Shown: piece by piece, positions 42,170 through 53,909 of the stretch
Numbering within the stretch: the first letter of the stretch is position 1
Layout: each line of letters begins with the position of its first letter
Assembly (NCBI GenBank): GCA_016271365.2
Contig: CM028131.1
Span: forward strand, 283,090,001 to 283,154,000
DNA from: Neoceratodus forsteri
Lineage: Eukaryota; Chordata; Ceratodontiformes; Ceratodontidae
Direction: 5' to 3'
DNA length: 64,000 nt
Translations under genes and position numbers: made by a program
Notes under the pieces: generated by a model
Databases searched by the model: none
What the model was told of the DNA's origin: nothing
Seen by the model: only the letters and a program-made list of their open reading frames with translations

Positions 42170-43340
42170 GCAGCTCTCCATATTAATGCCACCCACAATA
42201 ATAAAAATGAACTTTTTATTACATGGCATCCCATCTTCTAGGCTAATATGGACAGTGCTAGTTCCTTCAAATATCTGGGCATTACTCTTGATCCTTCTCT
42301 GGATTTTGACCTACACATTTCCACCACCTGTAAGTCTGTTAACGCTAAGAAAGGAGGTGCATACCGCACCAGTTATGCCCTCACTCCATCGGTTAGACTA
42401 GCTGTAGCTCAAAGCTTTCTACTCCCAGCCCTGGCCTATGACTCAGCCACTTACATTTCTGCCTCTAAATCCTCCCTGCTTAAATGGGACACCACCTATA
42501 ACATCATCTGCCGTTACGCCTCTACTTCCCCACACTTCAAACATCACTGCCGGCTATATGCTGACCTAAATTGGCCTTGCCCCTCTTTCCATCGACTTCA
42601 GTCCTATGGCTCTCTGATTGACTGCATTACCAGATCAGGCCTCCCCCTATCCCTTGCCTCTCTTCTACACTCACAACCTCTCAACTATGGACTCCGGTCT
42701 GCTGACCAAACCCCTCTTTACATACCTAGATGCAAAACTAACATGGGTACATGTGCTTTCTCATAGACGGCACCAATGTACTGGAATTCCATTCCCCAAA
42801 CCATACGTCAAGCTCCCACCCATGCTTGTTTTAAGAAACTTCACTGAGATCATCTACATGCCGCTAACCCCTGCACCTGTTTTCACCAACCTTAGAACAT
42901 CTGTTCTCCCTGCTCTCTGTTTACTCTAGGAAATCCACTTCGTATCACTTTGTCCATTTCTCCTAATCCTCCTACTTCTTCCTCTGTTATCCTTTACCCC
43001 TTTTCTGCTTGCACCCGCCACCTTTTCTTTCTTCCTCCTCTTTCACCACAAATAGCACTTATTGTACTTGTCTGTGTATATTATTTTTCTCACATCGTTT
43101 TCTGATCGAACTGTTATTCGTCCAAAATGTATTTGACGGTATTATACCGAACAATGTTTCTCTACACTTGAGTTTGAATGTTTGTGATCTTCCTATCTGT
43201 GTTACATATTTCATGTGCTGTGTCACATGCATACTCATGTATTTTCAAATTGTACTCTCCCGGGTCGTGCCTGAAAATAGGCATGCTTATGTTCACCCAC
43301 ACGGTTACCAAAAACAAACAAATAAATAAATAATTAATAG
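42170..43340 (+). pseudogene. LINE ORF2 C-terminus, 5'-truncated
   Basis: An open frame at 42248-42766 encodes SSFKYLGITLDPSLDFDLHI, LTPSVRLAVAQSFLLPALAY, YNIICRYASTSPHFKHHCRL and SGLPLSLASLLHSQPLNYGL. A frame change then gives YWNSIPQTIRQAPTHACFKK. This is the post-RT C-terminal region of a Jockey-group-like non-LTR retrotransposon, distinct from the L2 and CR1 copies here. The element ends with an AAACAAATAAATAAATAA tail at 43310-43335. I cannot name the clade with certainty. Confidence 0.78.
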
Positions 43341-44117
43341 CATAGCAAACCTTGAAAAGGTTTGCACGGTTGTTGCAATGACTGGACGGGATAGAATTAG
43401 CGTTCGGGATACACTGTTTAAATGTTCCCTTCTGAGTTTTGCAGACCAGAGTAACTTGTTATGCAGTCCATATATTTTGTTTCCTGTTTTGCATGCTACC
43501 AATTTTTGCCATTATAATTAATGTAAATTCGACTGAGCATGTTGTCTGGCACTTACATTTTGGGTGAGCAACCAAAACCAAATAGTCCAATTCACTGCAG
43601 TTCTCAATGGCTCTCAAGATTGCTGTAAAACAAATCCAAGTGCTGAAAGTTTTCAGACAATTGCCACTAGTGCTGCAGTGCTTGACATTGCTTTATTTGT
43701 TGTTTATTAGTTTTCTTTTTTTTTTTTTGTTGCCTAATACTTGAGTTGCTGTACTGCTCCTCTGCTTGGACATCATTCAGTCCCCTAGGCTTGCAACATG
43801 CCCAATTTGGAGCCCAACCTTTTGTGCACCTTTTCAAAATAATCACGAAGTGCTCAAGGAACTGTTTAGTATGGAATTTGTCAGGTGTGCATTACAGCAA
43901 GCTTTCTGGACTGCCTCGTTACCTCCATGGATTGTCCAACACACCCTAGCTCCACCTTTTTAAATCACAATCTCTGTACGTATGCTCATTTTCACAACAG
44001 ATGGGCATTCCTAGCTCCACACTAACCACCTTTTAAGCTGGTAGACTACATCAATAATATTCTGGGCATCCCAGGGATGGAAACTGTGTGGATCTTTTTT
44101 AAGTTGTTTGAATAAGC
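43341..44117. other. No recognisable gene or element
   Basis: Includes a T-run at 43716-43730 and short T-rich tracts. Open frames up to about 67 codons have no family features. Confidence 0.5.
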
Positions 44118-44363
44118 TGTAGAAACATAGAAACAGATTTGTTGGCAGGTTAAGGGCCACAAGGCCAATCCAGTCATCCTGTAAACCCCAAACTTGCCAT
44201 CAGCTACTGACCCTATTTGATTAGTAACTCTGTCCCACCTCCAAGGTTCCCTTCTTTCTATCCAAGGCATGTTTAAATCGCTCCACTGTGCTTACATCCA
44301 CTACCTCCTATGGCAGACTGTTCCATGTGTCCACCACTCTCTCCATGAGGAAGAATTTCGTCA
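44118..44363 (-). repeat. CR1 3' end fragment
   Basis: On the minus strand the sequence ends CTGTTTCTATGTTTCTACAG (44117-44136). Upstream it matches the CR1 3' region of 57900-58165: GGAAGGCC/TTCCA and RTGG...GGTTAA blocks. It is directly followed by the 3' end of another CR1 copy. Confidence 0.72.
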
Positions 44364-45550
44364 CATTACATAGAAAATAGAATTGGACTACAGATAAGGA
44401 CCGCTTGGCCCACTGCAGATAAGGACCATTCAGCCCATTCAATCTGCCCATTTTTCTACCTATTGATTAAACTGCAGATCCTAGGTAATTAACAGCTCCC
44501 CCACCCCGAATTGCCTTATGTCAGTCCCATGCATTCTTGAATTCCCTACTGTTGTTGACCCCACAACCTCCACAGGAAGGCCATTCCATGCATCCATCAC
44601 CCTCTCCATGACAAAAACACTTCCTCACATTGACCCTGAGCAGTCCCCACTCTAAGATGCCATACTTTTGATCATTCCTCCAACCTTGCCAAATCCCTTC
44701 TCATCCTTTTCACACACCCTTGTGTATTAACCCTGTTGCAGATCGTTGTGTCATCTGCAAAGAGGCATACATTTCCTTCCAGTCCCTCTGCATGTCACAT
44801 TTATCCTTACTCTGCCTCCAACCAGTTTCATATCAGACCCCCTTTTCCTTGTACTCCTCCTGTGAAGAAAGATGTCTCCCCCTTGCAACTTGTTTTTCCT
44901 TTAAGGTACTTGAATGTTTTTATCATGTCTCCCATTTACCTCCTTTCCTCCAGTGAGTACATATTAAGGTCCTTCAAGCTTTCCTCATATGTTTTCTGGT
45001 GCAAGTCATGTACCATTTTAGTCACCCTTCTCTGGATCACTTCCACCATGTCAATGTCCCTACGAAGGTGCTGCACACACTACTCTATGTGAGGTCTTTT
45101 AGTCTCTTATACAATGGGCCACCTCCCATCTTCTGCTAATGATACCTCTGCCTATGCACCCCTGCATGCCAATGGCCCTCCATGTAACCTTTGTACTCAG
45201 CTTTGGACACCTTTAGGTCATTGGGAATTATGACCCCTAAGTCTCTTTCCCCCCTTGATGATTCCTTCCAGCCCTTCTGCAATGTTGCTAATGAAAACAT
45301 TAAATAGGACCGACCCATGGACTGATCCTTGTGTTAGCCCGCTGGTCACCCCACTGTCCCCAGATTGGATCACTTTTATCACCTCCTTCTGTGGCCTGTC
45401 CATTAGTCAGTTTCTAACCCAGTTTACCACCATGTCCCAATGCCCAGACTACCCATCTGGTATCCAGTCATCTATGTGGGACAGTGTCAATGGCCATGCT
45501 GACATCAAGGTAGGCAACTGCCTTTCTAGTTGTTGGGAGCAAACACAGTG
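44364..45550 (-). pseudogene. CR1 LINE, 5'-truncated, decayed
   Basis: The minus strand holds RT motif remnants at 45218-45403: SGDSGVTSGLTQGSVHGSVL, FNVFISNIAEGLEG. C-terminal blocks VTKMV, EYVVCSTFVGT and the CR1 3' region follow towards 44364. The sequence starts at its 3' end with a degenerate TTTCTATGTAA. Most of the frame is lost. Confidence 0.78.
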
Positions 45551-45554
45551 TAAA

Positions 45555-45615
45555 ATTTGAAGACTACTTGGGCCAAATGGGCCTTATCTGTCATCAGTAT
45601 GTGTTGTTTTTCTTA
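45555..45615 (+). repeat. CR1 3'-terminal scrap in opposite orientation
   Basis: GACTACTTGGGCCAAATGGG followed by CCTTATCTGTCATCAGTATG matches the CR1 3' terminus at 58110-58165 (CTGGGTGTGCCAAGCGGTCC TTATCTGCCGTC). It lies at the 5' side of the preceding minus-strand copy. Confidence 0.6.
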
Positions 45616-46714
45616 TTAGGCCCTTTCAATAGAGCCTGCATTATGGAATGCAGTTCCACTGATGCTTAGTGTCACTGTACATCACTTTAAACACATTTTG
45701 GATCAATATTATGTATGACATGAATATAGCGCCACATACATTTTTGGCAGATATGTTTAGTGCAGTTCTCTACAGTTACTGGCTGCATTCACCTAAAAAC
45801 AGACAATGTTATGTCCACTGCATTGTGAAGATGAAATCTATGTTGTTTTTAGGAGGAATTGTTCTAAGCAGAGTTACAACAAGGGGTGGAGGCTTCCAGC
45901 ATATAGGGCATAGGTCATTTGGCAGATAAGGGGGGAGCAATCAGTGCTGAAAAGGAATTTAACATCAATGCTGGTATTCTCAGGCATTATTGAGCATGAT
46001 AATTTTTCTCAATGTCTGCCATTGTTCCAGATACCTAGGTGTGATTAACAGCTCCTTGAGACCTTGCACATAGAGGCAGCAAGTTAAGGATCACACAATG
46101 GACTCAATATGAGTCTTTATCACCCCACTATTAAGCCTCTGCCATTCTCCAGGCTTTTAGCAGGTGATGTTAGGTGCCCTTGTTTTGTAACAATATATTT
46201 CATTACATCTAGTCCTGGTCTAAGTTCCACAGAATATGATCTCATAATTTGCATCATGCCACAGAATACAGTGACACAACAATGATAAATCTTAGTGCAT
46301 TGGCATTTAGTTTTCCAAAATAACTGGCTCCATTCAGCTCAGAAACTTAACATATGAACCAGGTAAGGAAGACAAGGGTACACCTAGTCTGTCCATTGTT
46401 CACTATCCACTGTAACAGTGCATACCATGCATTATCTTTTACCCCCCTATTTTCCTTATCGCTAATTTTCCATTAAGCCTATCACTTGCCAGTTTGAATG
46501 CCAGAACATTTTTGTACCAGCCTGGCCTCTCAATTGATCCCATGCACTTCACCATATCTACCAGTGCTTAAACTGGGGCATGCAACACAGTGCACCCTGG
46601 ATTGCCCCTTGGCTCCATTGGATAGCCTTCAAGTGACTCAATAAACAGTGCCACATGGTAACACTTTAAAGAGCTACATATGGGAGTGGGATGGGATTGA
46701 CAATCTCTATAGCA
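45616..46714. other. No clear gene; possible eroded CR1 3' end near 46340-46600
   Basis: The text around 46355-46400 (AACCAGGTAAGGAAGACAAG ... CACCTAGTCTGTCCATTG) resembles the inverted CR1 3' region seen at 44130-44200. I could not align it securely. The rest is unassigned. Confidence 0.4.
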
Positions 46715-47030
46715 GAAAGGGGCCTAGGAGGTTATCACTTCTGATGCCCTAATGGTGTTAAAGCAGAGCACAAAGGCTGCATGGAGAGCCAGTGACATGC
46801 TGGGTGCCAAGGCAGAGGTATCACTGGCAGAATACAAAAGGTGGTGTTGCCATTGTGTAAAACAGTAATGAGGCCTCGCCTGGAGTACTTTGTGCAGTTC
46901 TGGAGGCAACACCTATGCACGGTCATTGACAGTGTTTAGGTGGTCCAGAGAAGGGCGAACAAGATAATACAGGGTTTGCACAACAAAACAGGTGAGACTG
47001 AAGGACTGCAATATGTGTTCTCCGGAGGTT
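46715..47030 (+). pseudogene. CR1 fragment, C-terminal coding part
   Basis: The plus strand encodes EVITSDALMVLKQSTKAAWR, ASDMLGAKAEV, then RPRLEYFVQFWRQHLCTVID and VVQRRANKIIQGLH after frame changes. These are the CR1 blocks following the reverse transcriptase. Neither end of the element is present. It abuts an oppositely oriented CR1. Confidence 0.78.
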
Positions 47031-47034
47031 TTAT

Positions 47035-49040
47035 AATGCCATCACTACCTCCCTCCTTCTGTTGGTGATACCCCTGCCTATGCACACCAGCATGCCACTG
47101 GCCCTCCCAGCTGCGTTAGTACTCTGCTTTGACATTTTCAGGTCAACTGAAATAATAAGCCCTACATCCCTTTCCTCCTTTGTGGCTGTCAGCAACTCTT
47201 CCCCTCCTCATTCAGTACCTTTCCCAGGGGTTCTATGTCTCAGGTGCATAATTTTGCGCTTCTTTGACCTAAACTTCAGTTGCCAGTCTTCAGATCATTT
47301 TTCAAGCTTCTCCAGGTCCCTCCTCATTTTCTGCATCCCCTCTGGGGTACCACTCTAACAGATCACTGTGTCATCTGCAAACAGGCAGACCTTTCCCTCC
47401 AGTCCCTCTGCAATGTCACTAATGAAGACATTGAGCAGGACTGGCCCTAGGACCAATCCCTTAGGCACCCCACTGGTCACCCCTCTCTTCCCAGACTGCA
47501 CCCCCTTTTCCACCACCCTTGGTCTCCAGTCTGTTAGCCAGTTTCAAATCCAGTTTATCATTTTGTCCCCATGCCCACCCTACCCAGTTCGTTTATCAGC
47601 TTCCTATGTGAAACGGTGTCAAAGGCTTTGCTGAAATCAAGGTAGGCAACATCCACTGCCCCACTCTGATTTACTTCCTTTGTCATCCAGTCAAGGAAAT
47701 CAACCAGACTAGTATGACATGACCTCCCCACCATAAATTCTTGTTGCCTGTGGTCCTGAGCTCCTATGGCTTCTAGGTGCCCCAATATCCTTTCTTTATG
47801 CAATGTCTCCTAGATCTTCCCCATTTCTGAGGTGAGGCTGACCAGCCTATACTTCCCCGCCTCCTCTCTGCTGCCTGATCTGTGTAGAGGGACCACATGT
47901 GCCCTCCTCCAATCCTCTGGTATCACCCCTGTGTTGAATGTCTTGCTGAACATGGCTGCCAGATGCTCTGCTATCTCCCTTCACAGTTATCTTCATATCC
48001 ATAGGTGTATGTCATCTGGTCCCATTGCTTGGTCCACCTTAAGTTTAGTGAGTTCCTGAAGGACTCGCTCCCCTGTGAATGGACTATTGTCCACCTCTTT
48101 GCCCCCTTGGCAACTGCTGTACTGCTGTGGACACTGTCCCTCCCCCACTTCTGTGAATACTGAACAGAAATATTTATTCAGTATACTTTTCCATGTCACC
48201 CTCCTTGCATTCACCTCCTTCTCACTTGATCCTAGCAATACCCCTCTTGTTTTTCCTCCTTTTGCTTATGTACCTGGAGAATGTCTTGTCCCCTTTCTTA
48301 ACCGACTGTGCTAAACCTTCCTCAGTTCATGCCTTTGCTCTCCTTACTGCCTTTCCCACTTCCCTTAGACACTCTAGGTACTCCTCCCTGTCCTTCTTCT
48401 CCTCCCTTTGGGTCTCCTTATATGTCCCGAAACCTTTCCTTTTTACTCTGACCTTTTCCGCCACCTCTCTTGAGAACCACAGTGGCTTTTTCATTCTCAT
48501 GCTTTTGGATACCAATCTGATGCATTGGTTTGTTACTTCCAGTAAGGCTTCCTTTAGACGCTCCTACTGTTCTTCTACTCCTCCTCCTCCTCCTCCTCCT
48601 GCCCCTGTTCTCTCTTGAGCTCTTTTGATTCCCCGCCCCATTTCTGTGAAGTCAGCAATTTTGAAATCCAAAGCCTTTGTCCTAGTATGACTTGAATGAA
48701 TCTCTGTCTCTATGCTGAACCACACAATGTTGTTTTTGCGGGATCCTAGCTGCCCTTCTACTTGGACATCTGTGATTCAATCCCCGTTGGCCATTACCAG
48801 ATCAAGAATTGCCCTGTCTCTGGTGGGATCAAGCACAAGCTGCCTAAGTCCTGCATCCCTGAGTGAGTCAAGGATACCACTGTCTCTCTGCATTGCCATG
48901 TCATACTGCTTTGCCTCTGTACTAAGGCAGTCAGGCAAGCCAAAGCCCAATATTTCTCTCACACCTTTCAATCTAATATGAACCACCCTTCTAAATTTTA
49001 GGAGGTGGTTTGCACCCTCTTCTACCTACCTGCCCAGGGC
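47035..49040 (-). pseudogene. CR1 LINE from endonuclease end to post-RT region
   Basis: In gene order: LRDAGLRQLVLDPTRDRAIL and DLVMANGD (endonuclease C-terminus, 48777-48986). KPLWFSREVAEKVRVKRKGF is the linker (48327-48515). NKYFCSVFTEVGEGQC and LKVDQAMGPDDIHLWI follow (47993-48238). The reverse transcriptase start is QEFMVGRSCHTSLVDFLDWM, VDVAYLDFSKAFDTVSHRKL (47558-47803). The rest is eroded antisense of 47040-47550. This copy reaches furthest 5' of the CR1s here, but its 3' tail is missing. A (TCC)n run at 48580-48601 sits in the linker. Confidence 0.88.
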
Positions 49041-50869
49041 TTCAACAAAATATCAAGTTTTAATCTGTGAGAAGTATTGTTCCATTAAAAATGTTGTTTG
49101 CTTGGTATGGACACACTTTCCATAGAAAATATCACTTTGGGCCATTATGAGTGTCCATGTAACCCATGTGACTTTTATATTGACACGCGTTCACAATTTT
49201 TAAAACATTGGTGGCATTGAACAAGTCTTTGAAAAAACATTGTGCTCCAATAAAGTACAACAGACTAGTCAACAGAGTGCATTTTATTTTCTTATTGTCA
49301 TAGAATGTGACACAAACATTAGATCACTAAAAGGCAGTAGTATTGGTGGACAGACAGATGGCAAAAATACAAGAAAATAGGAAATAATAGTTGTTTAATG
49401 GCATACAATCATATCATATGCTAGGTGTCACTCTTAAAGTGAACAGTGTTGAATCTGTGAAAAACAAATTCTAACAAAGAGTGATGAAAGCGAACAGGAA
49501 TGCACAGGAACTCGGTTCCTGTACCTTTTTTGCAGCAGAAACAGAGTTCCTGTACTTCTTCACACTGGGACTAGAACTGGAATTCTTATAACTAGCAACA
49601 AAATGACAGTTTCTGGGCCTGTGACCTGAAATCAGGGTTTTCATACCAGCATTTGACTTGTACTACAATGCTATTTTCCTAGGAATACTTTAATATCTGT
49701 CAGCGAATCTACTAGTGTCTAAACCGATAGATGTGTCTTGACACAGCAATCCTTCAGATTGAGGATCTTCATTCTGCATTTTATATTTGTCAATGCCTGA
49801 GTTCCTGTACTTCTCGTCTACCACTTGCACCACTAACAACCCGTGCAGAGCAGTGTTGGACATGTCACACACGAGACACTGAACTGGTGGGTGAGGTGCA
49901 GCATTAAATATCTGAAAAAAAAAGAAAAGAGCATTATCATTTTACTATTCAATAATTAACCTCTAGGGTGAGTACTACAAATGCATACTTATAAATGGTA
50001 CCTTGCCTGAAGTTTTTTTTTTTATACAGAATGTCGCACTGGTGACCCAGCCATACCAGAGAATGACCCATTGGATCATTCTCTGCTAAGGCTAAGCTAT
50101 GCAGTGTCCCTCTGTTTACCAAGGTGTATTTTCTCCAGCTCATATTAGATTGTTGATGTTTTTGTGTTAGAACCTTCATTTTCATGCAAATAAATAATGC
50201 TGACAACTCTAGCAAATTTGGAATATTTATCTGTGTAATATCAATGAAAAACTGAAAAAAAAAACGGTGCCTTTCATTGGTGTTTTAGTGTGACATCTCT
50301 ACCCATATTTTTTTGTTTGTACTTAACACCTATAGTATTTGTCTATTCACTTCCCCTTATACAGCACTGTAAAGCTAACATGTTAAACTTTAAAAAAATA
50401 CTGTTTTCAAACAAAATGTCTTGTGTTTTATTTGTTTTATTTAAGGCTAAAAGTGTGTCTTGCAGGTTACAAGGCTTGTCCACAGTGTAATCTTCAATAA
50501 AAAAAAAGTTTTATCCACTGTGAAAGCAGATATTTAAAGTGCTTCTCCATGTGTTTATTTTTATTACTGTCTGACTTCTAGTACCCAGTCAAAAAAAATA
50601 ATAATAATCTCCCTACTAAAAAACAAATAAAGCTGATTGATGATACAGTGCCTGTCCAAAAACACCATTCGTGCAGGGGGCCCATTTGGAACCTTTTCTC
50701 TGGTTCTGATCACTGTGACATTACATCCAAATTAAGCTTTGGAGGTGTTTTACAGGTAGCATAAAACAACTTGCAACTGGGATGCTCAGTGAGCGAGAGA
50801 GGAGCAGTACAACAGTAATGTCCAACCAGGAGGAAGGAGAGGAACGAGTGGGATAATATATTCTGCACC
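49041..50869. other. No recognisable gene
   Basis: A/T-rich sequence without long frames. GAGTTCCTGTACTTCT occurs twice, at 49544 and 49799. A perfect 9-bp inverted repeat, AGAGAATGA..TCATTCTCT, lies at 50058-50084. Neither suggests a gene. Confidence 0.5.
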
Positions 50870-51297
50870 GTGCCGCTAAGCCACACACCCGCCCCTGGCC
50901 TGGCAGTGGACAGCCCTCACTATTTCTGGCCTACAGGCTCCTCACCTCCCTCGGTTGCCACATAGTTGCACTGGACTATGAATGCATTGTATTATGTATA
51001 GGACAAGGCCTCCCTGACGTGGCTTACTACCAACTCATATGCATTGCTTTAGCTACCAATTGTATAGTTCAACCGCTCATTAGGAAAATATGTTGAAAGC
51101 TCTGCCCTGTTTTAGCTACCAAATGTATAGGCATTAACCCGTGCTCATTGTACTTATACTCTGTATGATTGCTCACTCACATTTATTCTATGTATGTACT
51201 GTATGAATGTCTATGTTTTATTCTGACGTGGTGCCTTTGGGAAAGAGTCTATGACTCAAAGGGTTGTAATCTGATTTCCTAAATAAATAAATAAATA
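50870..51297 (+). repeat. LINE 3' end, AAATA-tailed family
   Basis: It ends GTGCCTTTGGGAAAGAGTCT, ATGACTCAAAGGGTTGTAA, then CCTAAATAAATAAATAAATA. This is the same terminus as the minus-strand copy at 33897-33970. An internal direct repeat, TTTAGCTACCAA(T/A)TGTATAG, occurs at 51048 and 51112. The upstream boundary is uncertain. Confidence 0.6.
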
Positions 51298-52103
51298 AAT
51301 ATATAGCTAGATAGACAGATATGGATATATATATATATATATATTATAGTGGCACGGTAGCATCACTATAGTTAGGGTTGAGTAGACACTTTAATGTTAA
51401 ACCCCAATTTTCATACTTTAATAACCTCACAACCGTTCAACAGATTTATATGAAATTTTGCATGCACAGTCTTGTAGGGTAGATCTCCAGATGTGCCAAG
51501 TTTCGTTCTAGTTGGATGTGTGAATTGTGAGATCCAGATAGTTCAAAAAGTGATTTTTTTTTGGGGGGTGCTGTTTTTTGATGACATCTGTAGCACCCAG
51601 ACAGTTTGTAATTTTGGTCTGAAATTTTCAGGGTAGAAAAGATCTGGCGCACAGATGTGCCTTTTGCTGGTTTGGTGAAATATTAATCCATTATAAAGTT
51701 ATTAAATTTTATAATTTGGGGTTCTGAGCAAGCTCAATAAGCACTTCAAAATCGTTGTATAAAACAAAAAAAGAATCCTTTTTCATATGTGGACAATCCT
51801 TTTTCATGAAGAGAAAAATCCTTTTTCATTTGCTGCCATTTTGTTTTCCGTTTTTTCATAAAAATAAAAATTCCAAAACCTGCAAAAATTACATTCTGGA
51901 GAGAGAACAAGACATCTATTTTGCTCATTGGGACTCCGTTACATAGATTCTGCAGTTAATTGTTGAAAACATTATCCCAAAATACGTTTTTTTAAACATT
52001 TTAAATCCTTTTTCATGGCTTGCTTCCACTTTTTTCATATGGGCTTCAAAATGTTATACAAAAATTTCCATATGAACGGAAATATGTAGAATCCTTGTTT
52101 TTC
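51298..52103. other. Unassigned A/T-rich sequence with repeated CCTTTTTCAT words
   Basis: After a TA tract (51327-51347) the interval holds several copies of ATCCTTTTTCAT (about 51775, 51795, 51820, 52006). I recognise no protein coding or known element. Confidence 0.45.
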
Positions 52104-52443
52104 CCTGATGTCTAGTGGTGCACCCCCTCCGATCGCTGTCCCTGTTAGTATTTCCTCTTTCCCTGGTGTCTAGCAGCACCCCCACCCTCTGATCGCTGTC
52201 CACATTAATATTTAGGCTTTCCTTGGTGTCTAGTGACACCCACACCCTCCGATCCCATCCTTGTTAATATTTCCATTTTCCCTGGTGTCTTGTGGCACCC
52301 CGAAGCTCCAATTGTTGTTCCTGTTCATATTTAGACTTACCCTGGTGTCTAGTTGCACCCTCACCCTCCAATCTCCATCACCCTTAATGTTTTAGATTTC
52401 CCTGGTGTCTAGTGGCACCCCTACCCTCCAATCTCTGTCCTCT
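52104..52443 (-). repeat. 60-bp minisatellite, about six units, in frame on the minus strand
   Basis: Units begin CCCTGGTGTCTAGTGGCACC with starts near 52104, 52161, 52221, 52280, 52340 and 52399. The period is close to 60, a multiple of three. On the minus strand it encodes a repeating peptide of about 20 residues (DSDQRVGVLLDTRERGNTN-like). The same frame continues past stops to RVGVPLDTRE in the last unit. No start or conserved flanking exon is visible. Confidence 0.8.
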
Positions 52444-52689
52444 CTGACATAAAGAAGATGGTCCATTGATGTCTTTTTGTTAAAGCTGTACAAAAAGAAA
52501 AAACGTCCCTCGTCGATCCGAACCCCTCCACCCTGACCTCCCACTGAGCACCCACTATCCCATTCCCCCCCACACCTCCCACACACCCTCAGTCATCTTA
52601 TCAGGTCCCAGGATGAAGAGTCACATTCTGATCGAAGACACGTCTTGCTGGTAGAACCACCGACTGTAATATGAGAAACTAAGGTAAGT

Positions 52690-53000
52690 GCAGTTCAATG
52701 TATTTCAATGGGGTTTTCCACTTTGATGCATAACTTTGCCATCTTTGCATATTTTGACACCAAATTTTCAACATAGCCTTTTTGGGACCCCACCACATGA
52801 ACAACGGTGGTGGAATTGAGAAAGTCCAGCCTGAAAGGCAATTTTGTGGCTGCTTGGCAAAATCACATTTCAGGTCAGATTTTAATATTTTCACTGTGGT
52901 TGGTTTTTTTGGGGGGGTCATAAGAATGCTATTTTAACAATCTGGGGTCAGAATATGTAGAAATGGCAAAGTTATGTGCATACATTGAAATTTTGGTACA
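52690..53000. repeat. Fold-back sequence 1
   Basis: The left arm CATAACTTTGCCATCTTTGC (52729 onward, to about 52850) pairs with the right arm ending GAAATGGCAAAGTTATG at 52977. Their alignment continues inward through ...TTTTGACACCAAATTTTCAA / TTCTGACCCCAGATTGTTAA. Arms are roughly 120 bp at about 70-75 percent identity by eye. Confidence 0.72.
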
Positions 53001-53029
53001 CTCCCTCATAAGCTTGGTAATTTTAAATA

Positions 53030-53255
53030 TTTTGACCCCAAATTTTCAACGTAATCATTTTTTATACCACCTCATGAATGTGACAGCTGTAATTTTTCAA
53101 ATCCTGTCTGAACTGTGTTTTTGCACCTGTGGTGTGGAATGATGTTTTGGTGGCGTGGAATCATGTTTTGGTGGGGATTTGAAAATTTACAGTACCGGGT
53201 ATATGAGGTGGTGTAATAAGAAGGCTATGCTGACAGTTTGGTTGCAGTTGTCCTA
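53030..53255. repeat. Fold-back sequence 2, related to the first
   Basis: The left arm at 53032-53107 (TTTTGACCCCAAATTTTCAA ... ACCACCTCATGAATG ... TTTTTCAAATCC) pairs with the right arm at 53173-53255 (GGATTTGAAAATTTACAGTA ... TATGAGGTGGTGTAATAAG). The left arm resembles the left arm of fold-back 1 (TTTTGACACCAAATTTTCAA), so all four arms share one unit. Confidence 0.7.
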
Positions 53256-53637
53256 CAAATAAAAAAGTACAGGGCCGTCTGGGCCCTGTGCTTTCACAGC
53301 AACACACATATACGCATCTATGGAGGGATGGACCCTGTGCTCCCAAGGCAAATAAGGATATGATTATACTACCTCAAAAAGTAAGGAAATTCTTTGCAAA
53401 AAACTGCAATAATGCAACAGTTAGGGTTCACATTAAACTGACAATGGTAAAGAAATGTGATGCTAGGATTTCAAACCATAACACCCCTGCCCTACCCCTG
53501 AGGCAAATGAGGGGTGGAGTCTTCCATGGGGTTGTCAGCCCTAATGCTCACCCCATTCTACACACTCATGAAACATACACACCTGTCTCCATCATATCTC
53601 AGCTCTTTTGTTACTGCAATGGGATGAGTGTTAGGTT

Positions 53638-53690
53638 TTATATATATATACATATATATATACACACATATATATTTATATATATGTTGT
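53638..53690. repeat. TA/CA microsatellite
   Basis: A mixed ATAT/ACAC tract between 53638 and 53690. Confidence 0.85.
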
Positions 53691-53769
53691 TTTTAAAAAA
53701 GGTATTTTAAACCAATAAGAATGCTTTCTGTTTTTTTATATACAATCTGGGTGTTAATAGAATGTGATT

Positions 53770-53885
53770 CTCTAAACAACAGGCATACGATTCTGAGGAA
53801 GGACTTGGTTGGTCTGAAAGCTTAGGCACTGTTTCCTTTTTGTAACATCTATGTTGGTCCAATAAAAGGTATCAAATCATTTGCA
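53770..53885 (+). repeat. Retroelement-type 3' segment
   Basis: GATTCTGAGGAAGGACTTGG...GGTCTGAAAGCTTAG...TGTTGGTCCAATAAAAGGTA resembles a repeated vertebrate 3' motif in which 'CTGAnGAAGG..CGAAAGCTT' precedes 'TTGGTCCAATAAAAG'. I know this only as a dispersed repeat and cannot assign the parent element from this copy. Confidence 0.45.
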
Positions 53886-53909
53886 TCTAGATCTCTTCTC
53901 ATAGGGCAT

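Noticed and set aside
50058..50084. Perfect 9-bp inverted repeat as a regulatory hairpin
   Set aside because: Short stems of this size are expected by chance in 64 kb, and nothing nearby supports a function.
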